This document shows positions 1 through 10,670 of a stretch of 64,000 nt of DNA, piece by piece (positions within the stretch are counted from its first letter, which is position 1; each line of letters begins with the position of its first letter). The stretch is taken from contig CM060470.1 of assembly GCA_030544235.1 (NCBI GenBank), positions 7,504,856 to 7,568,855 on the forward strand, written 5' to 3'. Source of the stretch: Lepturacanthus savala. Taxonomy: Eukaryota; Chordata; Actinopteri; Scombriformes; Trichiuridae. Both the position numbers and the translations under genes were made by a program. The notes under the pieces were generated by a model. It saw nothing but the letters and a program-made list of their open reading frames with translations. It ran no database searches and was not told where the DNA came from.

Positions 1-582
1 TTTCTTCATATTTAAGCATGGGCCCTTTCTTAATGCTGCAGTATGCGATAATGTTTTTTGCCAACAGTGTACTTACCAATGTGTGACACAGCAGTTTGCT
101 GTTTCAGCTTGACAAAAACCCTTTTCACAAAGCAAGGCCTGTAAAGAAATGGTTTCAGAGGTCTGTGTGCAGGAACTCGTCTGGCCCGCACAGACCTCCG
201 CCTCGTCCAGGACGAGTTTCAGCGATGAATTGGAACGCCGACCACGAGCCAGGTCTTTTGGTCTGACATCAGCACCAACTCATTAATGTTCTTGTGGCTG
301 AATGGGAGCAAATCCTTGCAGCAAAGGCTCCAAAATCCTGTGGAAAACCTTCCCAGAGGAATGGAAGCATTTTTCAGCAGCATATTAATGCCCATGGTTT
401 AGGAATAGTGCGCGTGTGTGTGTGTGTGTAATGTCAGGGTGTACACGTGCTTTTGGGCATGTAGGGTTTTCCTTTGCAGAAAGAATCTGCAAGTGATTTT
501 ACCAATTCCAACCTTTAAAACCTTTTTTAAGCTCGTCGTTTTTCCCTCCTTGACTTTTTTCCTCTACTCCCCTCTTGTTCAG
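1..582 (+). other. itgb5: itgb5 intron (partial)
   Basis: Intronic sequence upstream of the first visible itgb5 exon. It contains a short TG run at 415-430 and a pyrimidine-rich tract leading into the acceptor at 581-582. No exon for the preceding EGF module is visible, so that exon lies before the window. Confidence 0.6.
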
Positions 583-805
583 GTCATGGAGAATGTCACT
601 GCGGGGAGTGCAAGTGCCACGCCAGCTACATCGGAGACAACTGTAACTGCTCCACCGAGACGGCGTCCTGCATCTCAAACGACGGGCAGATGTGCAGCGG
701 GCGAGGCAGCTGCATGTGTGGCCGCTGCCAGTGCACGGAGCCGGGGGCCTTCGGAGACACGTGTGAGAAATGCCCCACCTGCCCCGACGCCTGTGGAACT
801 AAAAG
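583..805 (+). CDS. itgb5: itgb5 exon: cysteine-rich EGF modules (I-EGF3/4)
   Basis: The exon follows a TTGTTCAG acceptor and ends at AAAAG|gtggga. It encodes about 74 residues with some 18 cysteines in the CxCxxC spacing of integrin EGF modules, including [23 protein letters not shown] and [11 protein letters not shown]. These disulphide-rich modules form the rigid lower leg of the extracellular domain. The reading frame runs on to a poorly matching tail in the intron, which is not coding. Confidence 0.92.
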
Positions 806-3800
806 GTGGGAAGACGCTGCACCGTAACGAGCACTTCACACCACAGATAGAGACAAATCGGTTCAAAAAGTGCGCATTTTTATTACATGTGTTCTTGTGA
901 TGCTGACATTACTTGAAGGAACGAGGATTGATCAGGTTTTACTTGAACGGGGCTTCATAGGACTGTCATAACACTGTCTTAATCATGACATGACACCTGT
1001 CATGAATATTGATGAATGCTTATGTTAACCTGTTAAAATGCAGAATCCCCTGATATGGGGGCAGCATTAAGTTGTATTCATATATTTTATGAGAAAACCT
1101 CAGCTACAACACTAAATAAAGTATTTTTATATGTCGTAAAACACAATGTTACTGTTACACTATCAATATATATCATCGATATCCACATCATCAAAACAAA
1201 GTAGTTTAACATAAAATTAGTAGTAGGGCTGCAGCTAATCACTATTTTGATATTTAAGCTGTTTGAGCCGTTTTGCGTGATTATTTAATTGGGACCTTTT
1301 ATAATATCATTTTTAAGCATCTTACAGAACATAGTTTTCATATTTTATAATGATCTTCAGTGTGATTTCTATGATTTTTAGACAAATTGTTGATTTTTGA
1401 ACACTTATTAATCACTGAACTTAGCATTGCAGAATATTTATTTTATTTTCCTTATTTCGGTCAGTTTGGTCTTGTTTTACATTTTAAATTAAGTATTTTT
1501 GTCTGTAGTAAAACAACAGTTTTATAACTATATTTGCTCTGTCAACATAAGTTGATTTTGATACTTCTGTATTCACCTCAATGTAGATTTCTTTTGATGC
1601 CAGATTTAAGTATATAACCTTTCTATTTGTAGAGTTATCTCATATTTATCATTTATAGCAGGAAAACTGAACAAAAATAGGCCTGTTGACATTGTTCAGC
1701 TTATACATGACATTGAAATTAAACTGTCACATATGGTTTGTTCATTTAAATGTGGTGCTTTTCATTATGATATAAGTTCAATAGTTTTTTAAAGTTTGAC
1801 AGTAGCGTCTGCTATGTCATGTTTATAACAGGTTATTTTGTGTTTGTTTATGTCAAGTTGTCACAACAAAGACATGTCAACTTTGCATCAAAAGTGACAT
1901 AATTTACCAAATGACACTTAACGACAACTTAATTCATTAATGTTCATCCCAGGTGTCGTGTCATGTTTATGACACCGTTATAACAGTCTTATAATCCTCC
2001 TTTCAAGTAAAGCGTTACCGGAAGATTGATGTGTGCATGCCGTGCAATTGAGGTTGGAAAGAAAACTGAACAAGGCGCAGGAATCTGACCTCGAGAATCA
2101 GCACCCGAGATGAGACGCGGCCAGTCAGTGAGCGAAGGGAAAGGTCAAACCATCGCGTCAACTCCAAGACTAAAGTCAAGACTCTCACATAACTCAGTCA
2201 CTGATGGTGCTTTGATGACAGAGTCAAAAGAGAGTCGTTCAGATAACTCCCAGGCCATTTGTGACCTAAGAAATGAGACAGTTGCCCCCTCCGCTAGAAA
2301 TTGCAGCACTTTGAGGTTACGGTTAAATGTCTATTAGATGTCTGCTGAAGAGAATGTTCTTCTGTGAATAACTGCTGCATCCTTTCAACAGGCCTCTTTA
2401 CATACACATGGCTCTGGTTTTCCAAGCTTATGGAACAACCTTTGACCTTTCACCCAATTTGTGTTTGGAAACAGGTCATCACCACCTTGTCCAAGTTAGA
2501 CAGTATCTGAAATCAAACTGAGCAGGAGCCAAAATTCATGAACTGATAGAATCTGCTTGTTTGTACAAGGCTCTGCATTTTTTAACCAATTGTTGTGTTT
2601 TTGACATGTTATACATTTTTGTGCCTGATTTTCTCACCAGTGTGTGATCCTTTACTACTACTACTTTTTTATCTTATTATAATATTTTTATTTTGACAGT
2701 CTCTGTGGTTTTTAACTAACTTGATGCATCTGTAAAATGTTGCGGAAACCCATAATTGATGTGCATAGAATCATCAGTAATTAAAATCACTGACTGCAGC
2801 TCATTTGTTTTATGTGCTGCATGGTTCACACACTACATTCTTTTTAGTTCAGCTGCCCTTCAGAAATACAAAAACACATTCAAATAAAGAAAAATATCAC
2901 ATTTGTAATCCTTGAACATAACTTAATGAATCATTCTTTTGAAAAACAAGCTATAAATTTATATTGACCTTATTCAAAACCCCAAACCACAGCAATATAT
3001 CTCCTTTTAATCCACTTTTTTAAAGCTTTTTGTAGAGTAAACTTAAAAACTTTGCCTTTTCTCTTCTGCTCCAGAGAATGTATTGAGTGCCGGCTTTTCA
3101 ACTCAGGGCGGCTTGCAGACAACCAGACTTGCCAGCGCCTGTGCAAGGATGAAATCATCACTGTGGAGACCCTCAGTAAGTAAACACACACACACATACA
3201 GACACACACCAGCTGGCTGGCAGATAAAAGTATTCACATCTGTGGTGTCTGCAACAGTTTCTCTTCTCGCATTACATACCTCCTCAACTTGTCTCATTTT
3301 TTATTAGACCTTTCATTGTTGTTGAGGGGCTGTGCTACAGTACAGTACTGGGTGTCGAGCCAAAGTGTCACATTTATCACCTCTGACCACATAACGGCCT
3401 ACATACATGCTCGAGCCATTATCCTCTCTTCTAGTGATACAAACAAGACAACATTTCTTTTATGGTACTCAAATCTATAGCAGTCTCTCCACTGCATTCA
3501 ATATATGTTGTAATCATGTTTTTACAATGTGCACACTGATAATCTGACGGAAAATAGCAAAAATAGAGTGAACTTAAAGACAAAATTTGGATCTACATAA
3601 TGATAAATACAACAAAGTGTAAGAGGGGGCTGGATACTAGATAGATTTGACTTAATACCACATAAAGAAAAACATATCACAGTAAAAAGCATCAGTCTGT
3701 CCAGTTGTGGTAGAGACGACCCCCAATAAATATACATATCGACCCAGATGCAGCTACGATATCTAAAATGAGGAATAATATATTTTATCTTCTATTTTTC

Positions 3801-6800
3801 AGTGTGTTTTAGGGAGGAATACTTAAATATGTGAAATGACTATTGATTAGCAACAAGTTTTACCAGAGGAGCACTCGCCACGTCGCCGCATTTAGTGCCG
3901 ACAGCACTGGTAGAAGCTCTTCAGCCCTAGAGGAGAAATACAAGTGACACATATCCAGTGAAGGCACTTTTTGGATTGTAATTTTAAAAAGTCTTTGTTG
4001 AAAAAAGATACACATTTTTATTAAGTTTTTTTATTTAATTAAATAGAATTCATCTCTTCTTTATTCGTCATCAAAATGATTTCACACAGTCGGTGGTTAA
4101 GGACATGGATTTCATCTCATCTTCATCTCCTTTTCGTCATGAAAAACAAAGATTATCGAAGAATAGATTTCATCTTGTCTTGCCTGACGAAATTAAAACC
4201 GGCTTTGTCTTTCTTGTTAAAGATCTCGCACACCCTTGTGTTTAGGGAATGAAATCGCACACACACACACCCAGTGGCCAGCGGTCAGCCTGATGTTTAT
4301 GGTATTATGTGGCAGGTGTCAGTCTGGGCCTCTTGCGGCTCCACAGACACCTTCAGTCCACGCAGCGGGCAGCGGCTGGCCAATCACCGGCCAAACACTG
4401 GTTCAAAGAGTGCAAGCTATTCAAGCGTAGAGTCCTGCACAGACGTCTTCTGTCCCCCTCTACAGGAAATACGGTCCACCCTCTGAACAAACTCATAACC
4501 CGGATGCAAAGAGTTGTGTCGCTTCTGTGTCATTTTGAAATCAGGGAATGCAAATTTGAGTCCTACTAAGTGGTTCTATCTTTCACTCACACTTTTTTTT
4601 TTCTTTTACGTCCCTCACAGCCTGATGGGAAGCACCCGGTGGACGTCTGCGAACGTCTTGATAAGCTCCCAGTGATTTATAGTCGTCCTGACATGGTTTT
4701 ACACCGCAGAGCTAAAAGGACTGACGGTTGTGAGTGTAGTTATAGAGACTATTATAGACTGCTTCATATTGGCCCAGCGTGGCCCTGGCCCAAATCTGAC
4801 GTGTTTCATAGCATTCCCTGCTAGTCCAGCCATCTGACTGGCCTTAATGGACTCCACATGTACATTCCAGATACTTTGTGCATGAAATAGAGGAGGGGAT
4901 GATTTTTTTTGGGGGGGGGGGGGGATGAGCGCATTGGTGGGTGGGGTGGCCCAGGGCAGCCTGACCTCACCCTCCCTCCTGAGCTTTAGAGTCTCATTGG
5001 GTGGCGGAAAAACTGTCTGAAACCACGGGTACCCAGAATATCAGTGTCTCGCTCAGGGAATGTATTTTCTCTCCTCGCCAAGATGTGATTTCACAGCAAA
5101 GAATTTCAATTATGTGACGACCGTTCACACGTGTTTTCTGTTTTTCCCCGGAGCATAAGATTCCCCTTTCGACCTTATGTCATCCCCCGTGCCCCCCCCC
5201 AACCTCTCTTTGTACCTGGATCGGAAGCCAAACTTTAATGGATAAAAGTATACATAATAAGATTTTATGGATTTTCGAAACACAGCTAGAAGGCAGGTGA
5301 TTTCAGAAAAGGGAAACTAATAAAATTTAGAAATGTAAAATTAACTCCTGTGCTATTAGAATAATTGTTTCCATAAATGAACATGAGGAGAAAAGACAAT
5401 CAAAGGTACTTATAGGTTTTCCTCTTCATTAGTTCCAGTCTGCCTTTGTATTATCAAGTCCTTTTGTGATAATAAGCTATATAAAGGAATTAATCTTAAG
5501 ATGATCGTGAACATAAGGTTCTTCTGTAGCTAAATTCCTATCAGCTTTTCTTTTTTTCTAACTGATTAAAACTCTGTCGCTGTTTTCCTTCCAGAAACCG
5601 AGGACCCAGGCGCTGTGCTTTGTCTGTATAAGACAGACAACGATTGTGTGATGAAGTTCACATATTCTGAGCACGCCAGCGGACAATCCATCCTCACAGC
5701 TCTTAAAGAGCCAGGTCAGTTTTTCTGCACTAAATTATACAACAACTAATTGGGTATTCTTTTTCGTGATTGATGCCTTTTTTGTTTTACCATGCAATTT
5801 CTGGGTCAGAAATTGACACCTGACAAAGAACCAAGGCACTTTCAGTTTGAATTTGTGGTGCATAGACAGTTGTTTTTGTTCTATGACTGACCTCCCCTTT
5901 TTTTTCCCTGTTAGACACTAACTTGTCAAGTCATAACATTGACTCTTTTAAAGAAAAATTTAAGGAGAATTAAATTTCTGCGCATGATGTCGATATTTGA
6001 ACGTTTCATTCAGATGTTTCTGTGTGGCTTATAACTGATAATTAAATGCAAGGAGTTGTGATATCCCTAACAAGATATATTTGTGGTTTTAAGTAGAAAA
6101 CATAATCTCAATATAGTTTTACATTTTCTCTTTTAAACTTCTTTCTGGAGCCCCAGAAATAACCTGCTGTTTTGTGTCCTTCCTATTAATATTATTGAGC
6201 CTCTGATTGGCTGATTTGAATGGGGGCTGGGTGATGATTGTATAGGTGTGACATCACAACTTCACCAAAGTCCTAATAACTCTATTTAATGGACAGTTAC
6301 TGCATCCAGGCTGTATGCATTTCTCTGTGGATTGAGTATTTAGAACACCTAGATATTCTCATAATCAAAATAGAAATTAAAATCTGTTTTTACAATAAAG
6401 GGTCATTCCTCTTTATAGGGGACACTGTGTGCAAACGTGTCGTGACTGGCGTGCTACAACTAAATATTCCTGGCCTCAGTCAGAAGGTTAAGTGCATTTT
6501 CTTTATGTAACTAGTCGGTCGTCCCTGCCCTCTGCTGCCTGTTACATCACGGGTGGATCCAGGTCATGGTAGCAACAGGGGGTTTATGCACAGCTTATTA
6601 CAGCCGAGCTCTTTTTTTCCTCTTCCTGAATTTTTCTCAATTTAGAAACTCAAAGCAGATATGAAACTGGTTGTGGTAAAATCCCTCCCAAAAAAACATG
6701 AACTCATTTTATATCGGATCTCTAATATGCGTTTTTCGCTGTGTCAGAGTGCGGTGGCGGGCCGGACGCCATGATGGTGCTGCTGGCAGTGGTGGGCAGC

Positions 6801-8515
6801 ATCCTGCTGGTGGGAGTGGTGCTGCTGGCCGTCTGGAAGCTGGTCATCACCATTCACGACCGGAGGGAGTTCGCTCGCTTCCAGAGTGAACGTTCACGGG
6901 CCAGATACGAGATGGTAAGGATGGCGACGCTGCCGAACATGTGCATTCAATGGGAAATTAAATAAACGGGTATTTCTTGAAGCTGAAACTGATATCTATT
7001 CTAGAATGTTTTAAATCATCAAAACATGACAAAAAACCTAGCTTTGTGACTAAATCTTCTGTAAGATGCAAAATTTCTGACTTGCGTTTTCCATGTTTAA
7101 AGTCCAATTCAACAAAAATGAGTCAGGAGTAAAGTACAAAATAAGCACATTTATTTTAACAACCTTATAAAGTACAAATAAAACATCTCCACATGGAGCC
7201 CTATACTCCTTAGTATTTTTAAACAGCCTGAATCTTGAATAAAACTAATAAAATCTAAAAAAAAAAAAAATGGCTGAGCCAGGAAACCTTTGCTCCACAT
7301 CTTTCTCTCATGCACACCTCACGCCCCCGCTCCAACATGTGCTTAATTACCCAGAATCACGCCAGCTCAGGGAGGATTAATGGAGCGTAGATATGGATTA
7401 AACAAAAGTCAGTGCGTGATAACATGAACATTACTTCAGATAACCCCATTTAAATAAATTACAATTGTTCTGATAATAAATAATATTAAATTGTTACAAT
7501 TGCCAAAATACAAAATCCTTGCAAGTACACAATATGCATTTAATAATCAACATGTGGATCATATTAATGTACAGTTTAGCCTTAACAGTTGACCATAGAC
7601 TGTACAAATAAAGTTTTTTGATGTCTGCCTTTGGTTTGTGGATTCGTGACACTGGCAATGATGGAAATGCACTCAGAAAGTTTGTATTAAGAGCATTCTG
7701 GGATACGTTGAATACTTTATTGTTAACAGTCTGCTGATAATAGCATACTTTATCATTATTTTAGTAGGCAGTAAAGAGTATATACTGCATTAGTATCTGA
7801 CAGGCAGTGTGAAATATCACTTCAACTCCTCTGGATAGCAGCAGGTGGTCTGTGTTTCAGGAATGTGTGTTGTTCTCTGTGTCGTATATTGCGCTAGCGA
7901 TAGAATATCTGCATGTGCGCAGGTTTCTCTTCGCCAGAAGCAGCAGTGATGGTCTAAGTGGATGTAAGACATCAAAATATAACTGTGAAAGAATTATTTT
8001 TTATTTTGTTTGCATATTTTACTGTTGTAGCTAATGTTAGATAATTACTCACAGTTAAAGTTACATTTCCGATAAGGGAAGTATAGCTATAACTGTAAAA
8101 TATGCAAACAAAATAAAAACTAACTAAAACTACCATCTTCGGCAGAGGTTTACATCCACTTGTACTATCACCGCTGCCTCTGGTGCTTCCTCTTCTTCTT
8201 CTTTTTCTTTTTCGATATCACTCATGCCAAATATGACAAAGATAAAACCATAAGAATGGTTTCCCACCTCTGGTATAGTAATAATAAATTTTTGTACTCC
8301 AATGTGCTGATATTAGTAATGTCATGAGCTAAAATCAGTGGATAATATCAGTAGGACTCCGGTTTTCCCTCATCTTGTGCAACACAGTGTAACATTCCGT
8401 CATTGTCGTTGTCTCTCAGGCCTCCAACCCTCTGTACAAGCAGCCCGTCACTACACATTTCACAGAAACGGATTTCGACATGTTCGGGAAGTCATACAAC
8501 GGAGGGGTCCACTGA
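583..8515 (+). CDS. itgb5: Integrin beta-5, C-terminal part (5 exons; 5' end outside window)
   Basis: Integrin beta subunit that pairs with alpha-V to bind RGD ligands such as vitronectin at the plasma membrane. Exons: 583-805, 3075-3175, 5595-5714, 6748-6914 and 8420-8515 (TGA 8513-8515). All have AG/GT borders and join in frame to about 235 codons. The order is a cysteine-rich EGF module, the beta-tail domain, one transmembrane helix, and a tail with the HDRREF membrane-proximal motif, the NPLY talin/PTB site and a final KSYNGGVH. The ARYEMASNPLY stretch and the SYNG ending fit beta-5 rather than beta-3 or beta-6, whose tails end differently. The first exon starts mid-codon at a glycine before HGECHCGEC, so the rest of the gene lies upstream of base 1. 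Family assignment is from remembered homology; subtype is fairly sure. Confidence 0.93.
936..2019. mobile_element. Long-TIR MITE in itgb5 intron, with another repeat nested inside
   Basis: The left end (936-1008; TTTTACTTGAACGG, then a run of GACA/TGTCAT motifs) is an imperfect inverted copy of the right end (1943-2019, ending TTTCAAGTAAAGCGTTACC). The arms are about 75 nt, rich in ATGACA/TGTCAT. No transposase remains, so this is a non-autonomous element. Bases about 1029-1560 match a separate repeat found again at 19397-19850, suggesting a later insertion into this element or a shared internal module. Confidence 0.6.
1029..1560 (+). repeat. Dispersed repeat, copy 1 (partner at 19397-19850)
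   Basis: It shares collinear blocks with 19397-19850: a CCTGTTAAAA start, GAGAAAACCTCAGCT, an ACACTAAATA block, TATCCACATCATCA, a GTAGTAGGGCTGCA block, ATTTAATTGGG and GGTCAGTTTGGTCTTGTTTT. Both copies have the same orientation and are heavily diverged. No coding sequence is seen. Confidence 0.65.
3075..3175 (+). CDS. itgb5: itgb5 exon: start of beta-tail domain
   Basis: It begins after CTCCAG and ends at CCTCA|gtaagt. It encodes [14 protein letters not shown], then an NQT glycosylation sequon and [10 protein letters not shown]. Cysteine spacing and the sequon match integrin beta-5. The donor is followed by a short (CA)n run at 3183-3210. Confidence 0.9.
4911..4924 (+). repeat. G14 homopolymer following T8
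   Basis: Eight T (4903-4910) run straight into fourteen G in an itgb5 intron. It is slippage-prone and a likely site of length polymorphism or sequencing error. Confidence 0.85.
5595..5714 (+). CDS. itgb5: itgb5 exon: beta-tail domain
   Basis: It follows a TTTTCCTTCCAG acceptor and ends at CCAG|gtcagt. The segment reads [20 protein letters not shown], then [11 protein letters not shown], giving the last paired cysteines of the membrane-proximal beta-tail domain. Confidence 0.9.
6150..6430 (+). repeat. MITE-like dispersed repeat (copy 1) in itgb5 intron
   Basis: It shares blocks with 58985-59295 in the same order: an AATGGGGG-type block, GTGACATCACAACTT, GAAATCCTGATG-like text, a tract ending GTGCATTTCTCTGTGG, TTGAGA/TTGAGT, AGAACACCT and CTAATAATCAA-like text. 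Copies are diverged. No open frame fits a transposase. Confidence 0.5.
6748..6914 (+). CDS. itgb5: itgb5 exon: transmembrane helix and membrane-proximal cytoplasmic tail
   Basis: The exon encodes [10 protein letters not shown], a hydrophobic helix of about 23 residues beginning [20 protein letters not shown], then [15 protein letters not shown] and [10 protein letters not shown]. The K-L-x-x-x-x-H-D-R-R-E-F motif is the conserved integrin hinge that contacts the alpha subunit and talin. The donor ATG|gtaagg precedes the last exon. Confidence 0.94.
7925..8195. mobile_element. Fold-back MITE in last itgb5 intron
   Basis: The left arm (about 7925-8035) holds GCAGCAGTGATGGT, AAGTGGATGTAA and TTTTGTTTGCATATTTTAC. 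The right arm (about 8085-8195) holds their inverses: GTAAAATATGCAAACAAAA, TTACATCCACTTGT and ACTATCACCGCTGC. The arms are about 100 nt and imperfect around a short loop, as in a non-autonomous DNA transposon. It ends about 225 bp upstream of the terminal itgb5 exon. Confidence 0.7.
8420..8515 (+). CDS. itgb5: itgb5 terminal coding exon: NPLY tail
   Basis: It starts after GTCTCTCAG and encodes [14 protein letters not shown], then [15 protein letters not shown] and TGA. NPLY is the membrane-proximal talin/PTB-binding motif. The distal KSY replaces the second NPxY, as in the mammalian beta-5 tail. The frame agrees with the preceding exon. Confidence 0.93.
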   Translation, partial: ASNPLYKQPVTTHFTETDFDMFGKSYNGGVH

Positions 8516-10670
8516 TCCCTCAGCACGGGGCACGGCAGGACCGGTCCGACAAAACCAGATCCCAGATCCCCGGAGGCCGACGTGGACGGAAGGACTGAAC
8601 ACACTCGTCCCTCTGCACAGTCCCAAGCCCATTATGGAATGAACTTGACTGTGTCCGAGGGAGGATTCTGTGGCCTTTTTTTTTTTTTTTTTTTAAATCT
8701 TTAAGGAGGAGGTCCGAAGCCTTCCGCAGAGAAGTGACTTTTTTTTTCGTCTTGTGCGTGTTTCCGCTGAAGGCTCTGCAGCGAAGCATGAACTCCTGCG
8801 TCTTAGAGAGAGAAAGTAGAGTTAGCAGCGAGTTTGTCTGCAGTTAAACGAGATAAACAAATAAAAAAAAAAAAAAAAACGTTTAAAAAAAAAAAGAAGC
8901 ATAACTGCAACCACATAAAAGCACCATTCATTCTGTGTACAGAGCAGGCAGGACATTGGCTTATATTTGTATATTTTTATAAACACTAAAAATGCCTTTC
9001 TTTTTAGCATCAACTATGCATCCAGCAGGACTCCCGTCTGAATAAAATGAATTTCACTCCACCTTTCGCTCCACCTCATTTCAAATCCATGAGATTATTA
9101 AAAAAGCACATTTCTGAAGGTGGCTCTGATCATGTTGTGGTACTACTAACATTTACTAAGCAATAGACTTTTTACCTTATCATTTTGCACAGAAAATATT
9201 AAGTCAAGTCTGGTAAAGATTTAAATTTTTTTTCTTATTTTGTTTGTGTGTGCGTGTGTTGTTGTATGCTCCAATTGCACTACCTTCTCCTAATCTGAAT
9301 TGCACCCGTTACCCCCCAGACTCTGAACCCGTAAAAGGATGTTATATATATTTTTTTTTATTTTTTCATTGTCAACTAGTTCAATGAAAAGAACAAATCA
9401 ATTTTCAATTGATTTTCCATTTCATTCTTTCAAATTGGAAATATGGGCAGTGATTCAGAGGCCTTAACCAAGCGATGCCTTCTCTCCTGAAGTCCGAGCT
9501 CTGTTTTTTTCTAATAATTTGTGATAATAATATAAAAGTAGCAAATGTTATTTAAGTCGGTTGTGCATTTGAGATAATCTTCAGCTAAAAGTAGAGCTAA
9601 AACACTTAAATAAATTTGCTTTTGCCAGTTTATTGTTATTGAATTTATTCGGGTGTCAGATATTGATCTGAAAAAAGTTTCACCTGCATTTGTCCTATTT
9701 TTAATTTGTTGACCAAATGATTCAAAATAATTGCTAGTTGCAACCCTGATTTTCAGCAATCATTTATGTGGGATTGACTGACACTCAAGCCACAACAGTG
9801 GCTCACTGTTGTGTTTAAAAGTATTTGGATAACAAAAGGAGCTCTATGGCAGAGAAGAATAAGCTACTGTATACCAGACTATGGATAAACGGACCACACT
9901 TTTTAGTGGAATCAATTCATTGCTGTTTTTGGTCTTTTCAATGCATTTGTTGGCAATAAGAAAAACATCAAATATCACCAGCCTCTTATGAAATAGTCTT
10001 AAAGCATTCTCATGTGCTAAAGTAGATCTGTTGAATTCCTGAATAACGAGGATGTGCACTAGATAGCCTTTAATTTAGAATATAGCTACATGCAATAGAT
10101 TTAGTGTGTAATGGAGTTCATATTGAATTGGGCATATGACTGGCTGCTACGTTATAAGGTCTGTTGGACATTGTGTCGTCCACCGTTGGTGGGAAAGTGG
10201 TGATAAATAGTGTCATGAATCTACTGTCACAGGGAAATCTGACAGCAGGGTGAGGGAGAAGGGTGCTCTGTGGCCTTTTTTTTTTTCTTTCTTCTTTTTT
10301 TAAGTGATGGTCTTACAGTGAAAGTGTCAGGGACTTTAGAGTTTGTGTGTGTACGAGTGTGTTTGAGTGAAAAAAAAAAGAGTGTATGTAAATAATATTC
10401 CACGGGTACGTATGTACATACAGTGCCAAAAATGAAATTAAAATGTTTTCAGTTGTGGAGTTTTGACTATGCTTGGCACACTGTTAAAAAAAACTGAACT
10501 CACCCACACTTCCTTCAGCTCCGACGTAAAACGTCAACACGGCGTTCTTCCTGTACAGTCTCCAACATTTCCACATGGATGATCACACCACGACATGTTT
10601 ATGTAATACTGCACACAGAGCAAAAAAATAAATTTGCTTATGTCAAAAGCCAGTGAGTCTGTTGTGTTTG
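8516..10670 (+). other. itgb5: itgb5 3'UTR with two candidate polyadenylation signals
   Basis: No coding potential after the stop. AATAAA at 9041-9046 would give a UTR of about 550 nt. A second AATAAA at 10627-10632 is followed by a GT-rich tract (10652-10668) and would give about 2.1 kb. The interval also holds long T and A homopolymers (8678-8694, 8864-8879), a TG-rich patch at 9241-9265 and AT-rich sequence. Which site is used cannot be told from sequence. Confidence 0.5.

Noticed and set aside
418..900. 160-codon plus-strand open frame
   Set aside because: It runs out of frame through the itgb5 EGF exon; the cysteine-rich frame with proper splice sites is the real one.
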